Shown here: positions 33,936 to 45,303 of the stretch, piece after piece
Numbering within the stretch: the stretch's first letter is position 1
How the letters are laid out: every line of letters starts with the position of its first letter
From: Albugo candida
Lineage: Eukaryota > Oomycota > Peronosporomycetes > Albuginales > Albuginaceae
NCBI GenBank assembly: GCA_905220665.1
Contig: CAJNAR010000002.1
Location: 620,001 to 684,000, forward strand
Length of the DNA stretch: 64,000 bases
Direction of reading: 5' to 3'
Made by a program: the position numbers and the translations under genes
Notes under the pieces: model-generated
The model's database searches: none
What the model was told of the DNA's origin: nothing
Seen by the model: the letters and a program-made list of their open reading frames with translations, nothing else

Positions 33936-36669
33936 GTTTATGAGCTCAAGTCCTCCGCAAGATCCTCCAGCAGCTTCGCCAGGTGCTCTCGACCCACATA
34001 CTGTCGATGAGACGACAAAGAGACAGCGCGGACATCTCTCAAGCGAGAGAGCGCGGGAACTCTGAGCATGGTTCAGATCGTCTGAATAGACTTGAGGAAC
34101 TCATTGGGAACATCATGCGGGACTTGACGCGAGAACGCGAGGAGCAGGCCCAACTGCCCCCCGCAGACCCTGCTACTCGTATGGGTAGTGGTTCGAGTGT
34201 CTTCAGTCAATTCTTGACTGCTGAACTAAATCGTACCATAGCGGACTCGCTCACTAAAGTGATGGGTGTGCAAGTGCCGTTTGTTATGCAGCAGCATCAA
34301 CAAAAATATTTCGCCAAGGTGGCGCCCTACCGAGGAATACCATCTACCCGACACAAGACTTTGGGCTCACGATACTGACCGTCAAGTATATGAAGCTTCC
34401 TATCGATAGTCTCAATGGGGGAGAAGAATACAAAGGACTTGGAGCACGGTTTTAGGACTGGGGATTACAGATCCTGGATGAGCTTGGTGCGGCCCAGCGC
34501 TTGAGTGCAGGTGAATGACCTGAATACTACAAAATGAGGGACATTTCGTCGGTTCCTCAATGGAGTTGCTAGGAAGCATTTCGACAAGATGAAAGGATTC
34601 TGGGCACCAGAAGTGCCTACACTTGAACAATTGATAAACAAGATGCTAGAGGTGTACGACAGAGAAATCACTGTGGAGCAAGCTACATGATTTATGCGGG
34701 CTCATAGGTCTTGGACGGAGAAGTATCAATACCTGGTCGTAGTAGCAAGCTCGGCTAGATGCCCGGATCTACTTGTGATCCAGTGCATATGCGAAGTAGC
34801 AACGCCGGAGGTGCAACGCGCCACGCAAACGTGACTCGTTCGTCGCCGTGCTGACTATCTCAAGCAGGCATGGGAGATGGCAGACTTTGCCAGTACGTTT
34901 GAGCACGATGTAGGTGCACATGTCGTTGGTAGAAGGCGATAACACTCTTACGGCCAACGTTATGCCTGCGGAGCTAACGTTGCGGAAGAGGCATAAAATT
35001 CCGGCGATCGGAGACGATGCTGGGGGTGCAACCAGCTCGGGCATATCAAGAGAGAGTTCAATAACAAAATGAGGGGTTAACAGGCGTTATTTGCTTTGAG
35101 TATAGACACCACCATTGATGTTGGGGAGCAGACCCCGTTTATCGATAGTGGCGCTAGTAGGCATCTGGTGATGGATGTCAGCATGCTAATCGAATAGGTT
35201 GATTGCTTTGACGATTGTAATGTCGCTGATGGTCAAACCATTAAGGTCACGAAGGTGAGTCGGATCTCATTGCGAGCATCCGTGGACGGTTTCATGAACT
35301 TGATTTCGGTAAGCGACGTCTACTATGCAAAGGACCTCACCGACAACCTGCTGTCATACTGTAAACTCGCAGAAAATGAGGTTGTACTGATATACGAAGG
35401 CGAGCGGTGCTATATAAAGTGTATTAATGATGGGTCCCGAGTTTTTGAGGTCGAAAAAAAGAAGAATGTGTTAGTCGTGTGCAAACAGAGTGGAGAGGCT
35501 GCAGCGAAGTGTAAGGAAGCAGTGTATGCGGCCCTACATACTACTGATACCAATCATGAACCTAGTGTAACCGTGAAGTGCACGCCTTTGGATCTGCACA
35601 AGCGCCTCAATGATCTTATATATGGTTGAACCATTGCAGCATGCACAGTCTAAGAAGGATAGTGGGGCGTATTCCTTGATTGATCAAATTGGAGTGGTCA
35701 ACTGCAGTGACAAAAAAGGTCCCATGACTCCAACTAATGAATGCGGTAGCCGGTAATTGGTCAACTTTGTTGACCATTCGTCCAACTACTGCAGTGTATT
35801 GTTGCGCAAAAGTAATGCCTGGCTGCGAAAATGGTTGAACAATTCTGGGATTTTTCGAGCGCACATTTGATTGCAAGGTGCAAATCTTTAGAGCAGGCGG
35901 CGGTGGTGAACATCGGAAGGTCGCCATGTGCTGCAAAGCGACTGGGGTGACCAGAGAAGTAAGAGAAGTCACCAAATCAAGCATCCGATGGAAAGGCAGA
36001 ACGCATGCATAGGATTGTTCTTAACATGGCGGGGTGCATCGTGTTTGCCAGTGGCTTGCCGTTGCATGTCTGGGGTGATGCAGTGCAATACGCAACTTAT
36101 ATTATGAATCGCGGCCCAAGTAGCGCAAATTTGAAGCGGGTCTCTCCAATGAAGTTCTGGCTGGCAAGAAGCCTGGTATTGCTGATATTGTGGTTTTTGG
36201 AAGCTCGTGTACAACATATCGTTATTCAAGAAAGAAATTGTGGAAATCCGAGGTTGGGATAATCGTGAAGAAGCATGGCAAGAACAAAGGGTTCAAAGTA
36301 TATATACCCCTAGAACCCGCGAGCGACTAGTCATAACAACACAACATATACAAATGTGGAGACCATGGGTATTAACGGGAACTGTCAATAGAAGAAGTGT
36401 GGAAGAAAGTTACAATGCTGCGGAGCGGAAGGAGTGCATCGGCACTTCCCAGAAATCGTCTAAGCGCGGGTCACGGGGTAAAGAAAATAGTGTTAAGAAA
36501 TAAAGTGCAGTTGAGGAAGGCCGATGTCCATCCAGAGGAGTCGAACACAACGCGTATGACCACTCGGCACATGGGCACCAAACATGTACCGGTTGGAATG
36601 GTCTACTTTATCGAAGATCCGAAGACATTTAAGGAAGAGGTATGCTCTGAAGATACTGCGCAATGGTGC

Positions 36670-38228
36670 AAAGCGATGCACTCTGAAATTGAATAGCTCG
36701 AGTCAAATGGATCGTGGGAAGTAACACTTCGAAGTCCTGGTCAGAAGCTGCTACATTCCAAATGGGACTTTAAGACTAAAAGGCACGCAGATGGGGCGTT
36801 GGAACGATTCAAGGCTAGAATCGTGGCCAGCGGAAACGAGCAGTCATGTGGTGTGAATTAGACCATTACTTTCAGTGCCGTGATGGAAATGACGACAGCG
36901 AAGGTAGGGCTGGAATTGGCGCGAGTATGGGGAGTGTCTTCTCGACACGGTGATGTTCCTAACGCTTACGTTAAAGCAGATAAAGAAGAAGGCATCGAGA
37001 TCGCGCTTCACGTGACGCATATAATGGAGTTATCAGAGGACGAGTTGAAGACCTTGGGCACAAGTGATAAGAGCATGGCAGCGCTGAATCTTCGAAAAAG
37101 CCTGTGCGGGCTGAAGTAGGCTGGACGATTATGGGCACTCTTGCTACATGATACACTTGTGAAGCTTAGATTCGTACAGTGCTACATTGACAGTTGCTTA
37201 TATCGAAAAGGTGATGCAACAACGATCACGCTTGTGGGTGTGTACGTGGACGACCCTTTGGTAACTGCTAAAAGAGTCTGAGACGTAAACAAATTCTTCA
37301 GTGACAGGAAGGTACTTGAGGTAAAGGATCTCGGTGAAGTGAAAAAGTTTTGGGGCATCGATGTCACTTATGCCAAGAAAACGGGGTATCTGATGGAGAA
37401 AAAGCAGTGCATTCGCGAATTGCTTGCAGGAATATGTTTGGGGTAAGCTAATCATGCACGTGCACCTATTGGCAAGAACGAGACGGAGAAGACGAGGCAA
37501 TTTACTTACAGGTGACGGTGATGGTACATCAGAACAAAACGACTGTGAAGATGTTTCAATCGGTCATTGGACGCCTACTATGGTTATCTCGATGCACGAG
37601 ACCAGACATTGCATTCTCTGTGCCCCGTGCCAGCTGTCGAGCGTGTGTGCCGAGAGATCGCGATTGGCGGTGGGCAAGAAGAATCGTTCGGTACTTGAAT
37701 AGAACCGTCGACCTGAAGTTTGAATTGAACGGAACACTTGGAGCCGATAGCTCACAATAAGTCGTTCTAGAAGGCTAGAACGACGCGGAATACGCGGTAG
37801 ACCGCTTGTATCGAAAATTGTTGAGGGGAGGGATTATACGTTTAAATGGTATGGTTATCGTTTGGACGCGTCGAAATCATGTAAGCTAGGCTATATCTAC
37901 AATAGAGGCCGAGTTTGTAGCTGCATCGCAGGTGGAGAGTGATTTGCTACGACACAACGAATTGCTTGCTGAAATTGGTGTGCGCGTTTCTAAGCCGATT
38001 CTGATGCATGTTGACAATTAAGCTGCAATCAAACAAATACAAGGCAAAGACAGCGCAAGAAGAGAAGAACACATCGCTGTACGTCTCAAGTTCATCAAGG
38101 ATTACAGGAAGGAAAAGATAATCAAGGTGGTTTATTGCGAGTCGCGCTTCATGGGAGCTGACCTCCTCACCAAAACATTCACTTCAGCACGGTTGGCAGA
38201 GCTGCGCGAGATGGTCTCGTTGGCTTAA
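36670..38228 (+). pseudogene. Copia element 2: reverse transcriptase and RNase H relic
   Basis: The RT line is easy to follow across stops: RFKARIVASGNEQ, SRHGDVPNAYVKAD, LRKSLCGLK then a stop, and YVDDPLVT with the catalytic YVDD preserved at about 37,240. RNase H appears as AEFVAASQVESDLLRHNELL, MHVDN then a stop, and HIAVRLKFIKDY, ending GADLLTKTFTSARLAELR with a stop at 38226-38228. At least five in-frame stops or shifts are visible. Confidence 0.85.
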
Positions 38229-38246
38229 GGTCATATCGGGAAGGAT

Positions 38247-38345
38247 TGTTGAAAGGACGCGACTGGTGAGGTTACACAAAGATCATATAGTCAAATATAT
38301 CAAGTGTCTCATTACTTGATGCTGAAATAGTGCTAGTAACTAACA
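38247..38345 (+). repeat. 3' LTR of copia element 2
   Basis: This 99-bp LTR is followed directly by the agaag target duplicate. Differences from the 5' copy are numerous enough (gatctcaagg versus gatcatatag, and others) to indicate an old insertion. Confidence 0.9.
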
Positions 38346-38943
38346 AGAAGATATGTGGCGAGTTTGATGAGGTACAAGTGAGTAGCCAAGGAGCTTTGAG
38401 TGTGTTGTTTCTACGAATGATAGCAGCCGTCTGATGGATCTATCCTATTAAAGTAGATGGCTACGCTTGGGATGTGTCAAATTGCTTTCCGACATCGGAT
38501 TTGCTGATACGATAGGATATTGTGTAGACCTTTTCTTTTCCGCTTTACCAAACGCTGAATTACTTTATTATTATTGAACTTAATGGAAAGGCACCAAATG
38601 CGCTTTGTTTTATCGATTGCTTGGATGTCACTCAGTACAACTCAAGCAGGAAGAGAAAGCGTAAATACGATCAAGAGATGTTGCTTCATCCTATATCGTC
38701 TTGAATACTTGATATGGAAAATCATTACTGATGCTTGAAAATACTTTCAATTGCAACATTGTGTTATATCAAACTTTTTTGCGTTTTGCGGTAACTTTTA
38801 TTGATAGCAAAATCAATATTTCTGTATTTTTGGGATCGCAACGAACGATTCGCTTCTTCTGCGTTTATACCTTCTCATTTCTGATTTTTTTAAACACTTG
38901 GAGACCGAAAAGGGTAGACATTGAGTAGGAAAAAAATGGCACT
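38346..38943 (+). repeat. Duplicated upstream region of the PRP40 gene
   Basis: It aligns with 47,430-48,090. Examples are agaagatatgtg, caaggagctttgagtg, gatagcagccg, tgcggtaactttt/tgcggtaccttt, cgattcgcttct/cgattcgctttt and aaacacttggagaccgaaaagggtagacattgagt. It ends with atggcac, the first codons of the PRP40 frame, and is cut there by copia element 3. Confidence 0.82.
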
Positions 38944-39240
38944 GCTAGACGATACCGTTTTATGACAGGTCGTCAAGGGCTTGCGTACCAACTGCGAGAC
39001 CCATTACACGTAAAGTCCGACCTCACATTTACGGCTGTTTGGTGACAGCATGGACACATGAGAAGAGGAGAGACAGTCGTCATGTGGGACCAGACGGACG
39101 GCATGTGAAACGTGACATAGTCAAGTCCGTAATGCCGTTCCACATGCATGTTTGTAGTGCTGAAACAGAAGATTAATGGTTAAGATATTTTACTTTACTT
39201 ATACCTCTATTGCAGCAGACGCCTTTCGAATACGTTCAGA
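38944..39240 (+). repeat. 5' LTR of copia element 3
   Basis: It starts tgctagac and ends gttcaga. It shares gtgggaccagacgga and catgtgaaacgtgacatagtcaagt with the 3' LTR. Many differences and small indels point to an old insertion. Confidence 0.85.
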
Positions 39241-42199
39241 AGGTTATCAGCCCAAAGAAAAGTTCTGGCGATACAGCTTCACACGGTACACCCGCTTTGA
39301 TGGTCGCTGGTCAGGACACGCCCAACGATCAAGAATAAGAGGAAAGGTCGGTCATGCCCGTGACGGCACTGTACAAGGCGCTCTCTATGATTGGTGAATT
39401 TTGGAAGGATATAATAATCGCAGGAGGGAAAGCTAAACGACACCGGGAGGACTCTGCCGAGTCAAGCACTTTTGGCTCGGTTTTGGGATCTGTAGGTATG
39501 AACATCCATACTTTCGAGCATACCCCTCCTCCCAAACTGTCACCGAATGTCTCACCGGACACCTTGTTTGGTGCCCGCTGACCAGCTTATCCTGGGAATA
39601 TGATTGTTGCCCCGGACAAGGTCGATGATGGATCAGAGACCTCAAGCCGGCTTAATGAGCAAGTTGCGCCTGCAGGAGTGTACCCAGGTGTGCGTATGCC
39701 AGGTCCTGGTTATTAGCCGAAGCCGAAGACTTACCGGATGGGTTCATCAACGAAAATTGGCTTTGCAACCTTTTGATGGGAAGGAACTCTACAATGGACC
39801 CTTCCTAGTAGATTTATTCGACAGGGAAATGAGCTTGTGCGGTATGCTGGCTTCTCCAAGCGTGTCTGTGGTTCTCGTGGCCTAAAAACATTAAGCTTGA
39901 TGTTGTTGGTCAACCCCTTGGCAGACATTGCACAGAAGTATCATCGTCGGAAGGTGACGACTTGGTGGTCTGAGAATCAAACTTTGCTGTATGCAATGCA
40001 AAGGTTGCTCCATACCTGCAATACCAAGATATCGCTTACCAGAGAATGAAGGATTTTGTTGCCTCTAAGTCATCGCCGCGTAGCTGAACGGGATTTTCTT
40101 GTATCTTACAGCTCTAGTGAAGAATGCGGAGGCATGTTAAACATCTCTTGCACAATGTTATCAGCAATGCTGATACAACTATGCGCACGACGACGTTGTC
40201 TCGTGTGGGTCTAAATAGGATTGACTATCTAGGACGGGTTGAAGATCTCGTCCATTTTGCACAATAGACGGATTTGGACATTCGAATCCAGCATTTTGAC
40301 AGAGCGTAGTAAATCTTATAGAACTGATGAAGGAAACGAGGAAGTTTGGAAAGGTCAAGAAAGGTCCCAAGAATCGAGTTTTATAATTTGCTATCAATAT
40401 GGCAACGCCGGTCACCTCAAGATAGTATGCCCGAAAAAAGGCAAGAAACGACAAGATAAAGATTTCATTCTAACTTTCAGCAATGCACAGTGCAGCTCAA
40501 AAAGCACTGGGTTTTGGACAGCGTCTCTGGACGATACATGGTCAATTCATTGAGCCTGCTCGACGATGCCGAAACGAATGTTTCACCACATCTTCTGATG
40601 GGGCCCTTGAGTACGACTATACAATGAAGTGTGATGATCCAGTCCAAGATCTTGGTATTGTAGATACCATCCTACTCCATCATGCTCGTTACACATTTAT
40701 TTGGGACGTAAGACCATTTCGTTTGGTAAATTCGAAAAGAAGGGAAGCGTCTTTTGAATATCGTGAAGAGAGACATGGTATGGTCTCTCACCCTGGTGGT
40801 ACACCAATCAAAGACGTTGATCGTATCAATAATGTGCTACTCGTTTCAGTCTTTGATGGTATTTCGAGTAACGCTTTTCGTGAATTTGGTCCACTAAAGG
40901 AGGTGGTCATGCCAATCGTGAACGGAGATTGACATGAACATAACATGGTGCTCAGCACAGAAGCTTGTTAGGGTTCCATCGTCGTGTTGGTCATGTGTTA
41001 TGGCGCGATCATCAAGATGGCCCGTGATGCCGTCTCTGGTATCAAACTTAGCGGTACTAGGCGTAACGGCTGCTTGGTATACGCACAAGGCAAGCAGACG
41101 AAGAACTTGAAGGAAGGAAGGACCGCGTCTTGAACTCATCCAACGATGTGATCGATAGCGTCATCTGGTCCGACCTAAAAGCCCATAACTCCCCGTGACC
41201 GTAGGTATTTGACACCTTTATCGATCATCGTTCAAATTCTTGCCGAGTATTTCTCGCGAAGACCCATTATATTACTTCGATGAAGTTTGAGCATTCTTCG
41301 TGTTTTTCGAAAAGCGGTTCAATTACTGTATACACGTTCTACATACAGATGATGAAGGCGAATAAAACGTCCGGACGTTTTTCGCAAGAAAACTGGTGTC
41401 TTACGATACGTAAATGAAAGAAATATCCCGGCAAGTACATGCAAATATGAAAGGATTTATCGCACTATCATGAACATGGTCCGTAGCCTTTTTTTAAGTG
41501 GGCTGTCTTTTTAGTTTTGGGACGATGCTGCTTGAATATGCAGCCTATATCCTAAATCAAAGTCCCACCAAGGCGAATGAGGCGGTATTCCGTCTTTTCA
41601 GATGTTTATCAAGAAGCGACCGGTCTTAAGTACCATTGTGCTTTTTGGCTCCCATGCACGGTGCGCCTAAAAACTAATACCAAATCTCTGGGCGTGGGCG
41701 ATAAAGTGAAAGTCATATTAGGAAAAAACGATGAGATGAAGGGGGTATCGTTCGAAAGGAGCGTTTAGTGTTCGTAATTTAGCACGTTCAGGATGTTGGC
41801 ACCCTGACCTATATTCAAGTCAGTAAATTGGTAAAAGATTTGCATGGTATTGAAGGTGAGGATGAGCTTGATCGTAGCCATGGCAAGCGCCCAACGATCA
41901 CGTGACCGACACCTGACAAGCTCGGATGCGATGAGGATGATAAGCCAAGTGATGAAAGTAACTATATTAAAGTTCACGACGTTGTAAGCACTATCAGAGA
42001 CCTAAAAAAGTACGTTTAGGCTGTGAAGAGCACTAGCAAAGATACATGCTTCATGGCCATAAATTAAGAGTTCAAAGCTTTGGATGCAAATGGTGTCTGG
42101 ACAGTATTATTTCCACCCAAAGACTCACACTTTCTCCAAGACAAGTGAGTTTTCAAGCCGATGACAGATCCTGATGAAAAGTAAAACAAATGAGATATA

Positions 42200-43565
42200 A
42201 AGAAAGCCTCGTTGCATACTTTAATGAACAACTCCTTGAAATCCATTGCACTTTGCCTTTCGCTACGTTAATGGAACTTGGTAGCGTAAAGGTAATCTTA
42301 ATATTCTTCCGACGATTAAAAGTGACGGCTCATCATGGTGACGTTCTTAATGCATACGTCAGGTACGTTGACATAAACGTCAGAGTGCCAATGGGACTGC
42401 AAGTCGGTGAAGAAATCTTGAAGCAACATGGAGATAGGCATACGGAAGAGGTGGCTCTGTTGTTTGAGAAGTCGCTAAATGTCCTCAGGCCGGAAAGCTC
42501 TGGAACAAGTTGTTCCACTCGAATTTGGTTGATCAGGGTTTCATGCAGTGTACTGTAAAACATACATGTGTCTGTACAGCAAAGAAACCGATGGAAATGT
42601 TACGGCCTTGGGTGTGTATGTTGACGACTTGATGATCAGAGAGAATTCAACCGATGGAGTTGGACGAAATTTCGACAGCATCTTGTCGCTCGTAATAAAA
42701 AGATTGGGAATCTAGAAAAAGTTTCTGGTTTTACGTATAATCTTGGACTCTGAAGTTGGTTAAGTGCTGGATGAAATGGTGGCGAGAGACTTACTGTTAT
42801 AGAACCATAGTTCGGAATCGGCTAACGGGGTTCCAGCTCCAATTTGCGAATCACGCAACGAAGAAGAAATGAAATATCCAGAATTGCTGGTTACGTCATC
42901 TGAGGGCGGGGTAGCAAGACGGACTATCGATCATCAAGGCTTTTCAGTCCCTCGCTCGAGTTTAATATGGGATTGCATAATGCACTCGTCCAGATATCTG
43001 ATTTGTAGTGCACGCGCAACCAGGCAATCTTGAAACCGACGATGAGGGAATGGAAAATAGAGAAGCAACATAGAAAGGAGACGAAGTCGTTGAAATTATG
43101 TGTCAACAGTCAATCAGGGGACCCCATCAAGATCGATTCTTGGAGCGATGCGGACGTTTCCGTACAAAAGCCGGATAGAACTTTAGTGTCAGGATGCGTG
43201 CGGACGATGACGTGCAACAAGCATACTGTGTCTTGCTTAGAACCATCGAAGCGGAGTTTATCGCTGCTTCGCATGCTGGTCGTGTGCTTCTAGGGCTTAG
43301 ATGATTGTTTTGCAAACCGTACATGAGAGTTGTTGAGCCGATTCCCACGTGGATGGACAATGAAGCGGTGATCAAGCAATTGGAAATTGAGAATAATGCC
43401 ACAAGCTTGAATATCGCGCCATTCGTTCCAAGTTTGTCTGTCACCATGCTCAAGCTAAGTTCATGCAGCCAAACTTTGTCACGTCTAATGATATGATTGC
43501 GGATATATTGACGAAGGCAATCCCAGCGCCGAGAATCTCAGGCCTAGTTGAATGTATGGATTGAA
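42200..43565 (+). pseudogene. Copia element 3: reverse transcriptase and RNase H relic
   Basis: The frame at 42190-42558 carries HHGDVLNAYV and a worn EKSLNVLRPE (normally KSLYGLKQ). A frame change leads to VYVDDLMI, with the active-site YVDD still readable near 42,620. RNase H-like WMDNEAVIKQLEIEN is at about 43,345. Numerous shifts make it non-functional. Confidence 0.78.
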
Positions 43566-43593
43566 GTCACTCCAAGATGACGTTAAGGAGGAG

Positions 43594-43900
43594 TGTTAGA
43601 CACTATTGTTCTCTGACAAGTCGTCAAGAGCTTAAGTTACAACTGCAAGACTCATCACGGGTAAATTCCGACCTCAGCTCAACAGCTGTTTGGTAAAAAC
43701 ATGAAAGGTTATATGAGGTGAGACGGTCACCATGTGGGACCAGACGGAAGTCATGTGAAACGTGACATAGTCAAGTTTGTGAAGCCGCTCTTCATGCATG
43801 TTTGTAGTTTTGACAAACAAGATTTGATGCTAAATGCTTTTTACGTTTACTTGTACCTCTACTTCTATTGAAACAGGTGCTTTTCCAAAACACTTTCACA
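43594..43900 (+). repeat. 3' LTR of copia element 3
   Basis: It starts tgttagac and ends cactttcaca. The canonical TG...CA ends are kept here better than in the 5' LTR. Confidence 0.87.
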
Positions 43901-44394
43901 GGAACATACATTGGTAGCCCCATACGTGAAGTAAGGAGACCCTATTACTTCATCTTGCTCCACGAGCACAACTAACTAAGGTACCGACAAACATACACCA
44001 GCACCTCCGTTCCAAAGCCCCTTTAAATTGAACGGAATTAAAAGCCGAAAATACTAATAAAGCGTATAACTACAACACAGAAAAAAAACTGTGCGTGTGA
44101 GACCAAGCCGAAGAATCTCGAATCCAAAACTGTCACGTGCAAGGCAGAAAGTTGAATCAGCAGAAGTCCGATCAAAGAAAAACAAACAGGAGGGAGATTA
44201 TATCCAGGAGACTCAAGCCAGAAAACTCAGTCTCAATCTGTCGAGAAAAGTCTCCTAATTCTGCTGACATGAAGCTTGATGACGTATCAAACACAAGTAG
44301 GATGTTCGAGGGAAAATGGGCTTTATTTAATCCAGCAGTAACATTTCCTAAGAGGGCACAATTTGTTCCCGATACAGCGCCACTACTTTAAAGC
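43901..44394 (+). pseudogene. PRP40-like pseudogene, 5' part, interrupted by copia element 3
   Basis: Joined to atggcac left of the element, this segment matches the start of the intact gene at 48,087 (acatacat.gg.agccccatacgtg, gcacaacta, ggtaccgacaaacatacacc, cacctccgttcc). Most of the proline-rich linker is deleted. The WW region resumes at about 44,065 (aactacaacacagaaa…tgtgcgtgtgagaccaa.ccgaagaat). There the second WW tryptophan codon TGG is TGA at 44098-44100. Similarity fades after about 44,240; the open frame 44137-44391 covers the end. The FF repeats are absent. Confidence 0.85.
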
Positions 44395-45303
44395 GTATAG
44401 AGCACGAGCTGGATAATTGAAGGCTTTAATCATCTCGCAAAGTGTTCGACGCAGAAATGAACAATAAAAAAATTAAGTAATGTTCCTCATCAACTCGGGC
44501 ACTGTCCCAGAATTTTGAGGTTTGAGATTAGTGCAAAAAAATGAAATTCTGCCATCTCAAGAGAGACATCTCTTGCCACGTACGAAATTGACGAAAATTA
44601 GTTCAAGCCCAGGAGTATGCGGATGACGTAAAAACTTGACGACTGCAATACCCTTCAATCAACGGAAAATGCTGTTCCGTGTTCCGCCCAAGTAAAGGTG
44701 ACAGTCAGTGGAAGAGAAATGAGTAGCTTGGAATGTTGTAACGACGATTAGATATAACACCATTTTGTGCATGTTTCTCGGCAGAATAAAGCACGCTATG
44801 ACTTTATTTTATTACATTCACTCTTGTAGAGTATTCGATACTCTACTCGTTTCTCATTAGTGTTCTCGATTATTCCATGCAGTGACAATATCAAGCCTAC
44901 GGGTACACTCAGAACCGGATTCTGATTTATTGGATTTGGCACCGTTTCGGAGCTTACATGTATCTATTAGCGCGGGTTATAAATTGAGGTGGATATCTCT
45001 CACAGAAGCAAAAGGACATAAAAAAACATTATTCGATTCTGTACCTGTGGAACAGCGTATCCAATCCTAATCAATTCTTATAGGTTCTTTCTATTTATCA
45101 TTCTATTGTTTAATAAAGTCTCAATTAACGACCAACATCGCTTCTTTTTCTTTGCGTGGGAAATTAGAATGGTACTGGTCTCCTCTTCTTTCCGCGGAGA
45201 TTATACAGTACGCTACTTCTTTCTAAGAAATGACTGGTCTGATTGCGTCCTAGCCGTCCTTCCTAAATATTGAATTTACTCCTCATTCTCATATTGTCTG
45301 GTC
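44395..45303 (+). promoter_or_regulatory. 5' flank of CCG copy 5
   Basis: No gene is present. From about 44,640 it aligns with the flank of copy 4 (29,250-30,089). Being upstream of an intact copy, it is the best candidate in the window for a working CCG promoter. No TATA box or oomycete initiator was identified with confidence. Confidence 0.5.

Larger units (their letters stand above)
33835..38345 (+). mobile_element. Ty1/copia LTR retrotransposon, element 2 (decayed)
   Basis: The 4,511-bp element has LTRs of 101 and 99 bp beginning tgttgaa and ending taaca, flanked by a perfect 5-bp target duplication, agaag (33830-33834 and 38346-38350). Beside the 5' LTR, gtttatgagctc is a worn initiator-Met-type primer site, and gggaagga precedes the 3' LTR. 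Coding relics in order: Gag, a zinc knuckle with the last Cys changed (CWGCNQLGHIKREF, about 35,017), protease (FIDSGASRHLV, about 35,138), integrase (AVQYATYIMNRGPSSAN, about 36,080), RT and RNase H. Frames are broken many times. The insertion lies in the duplicated 3' flank of CCG copy 4. Confidence 0.92.
38944..43900 (+). mobile_element. Ty1/copia LTR retrotransposon, element 3 (decayed)
   Basis: The element is 4,957 bp with LTRs of about 297 bp (38944-39240) and 307 bp (43594-43900). A primer site of the same type, ggttatcagccc, follows the 5' LTR, and the purine tract aaggaggag precedes the 3' LTR. Flanks ggcac and ggaac are a probable 5-bp target duplication with one change. Relics include a zinc knuckle with one Cys changed (CYQYGNAGHLKIVC, about 40,383), protease (WVLDSVSGRYMV), RT (AHHGDVLNAYV; YVDDLMI near 42,620) and RNase H (WMDNEAVIKQL, about 43,350). 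It sits within the first codons of a PRP40 gene copy. Confidence 0.9.
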
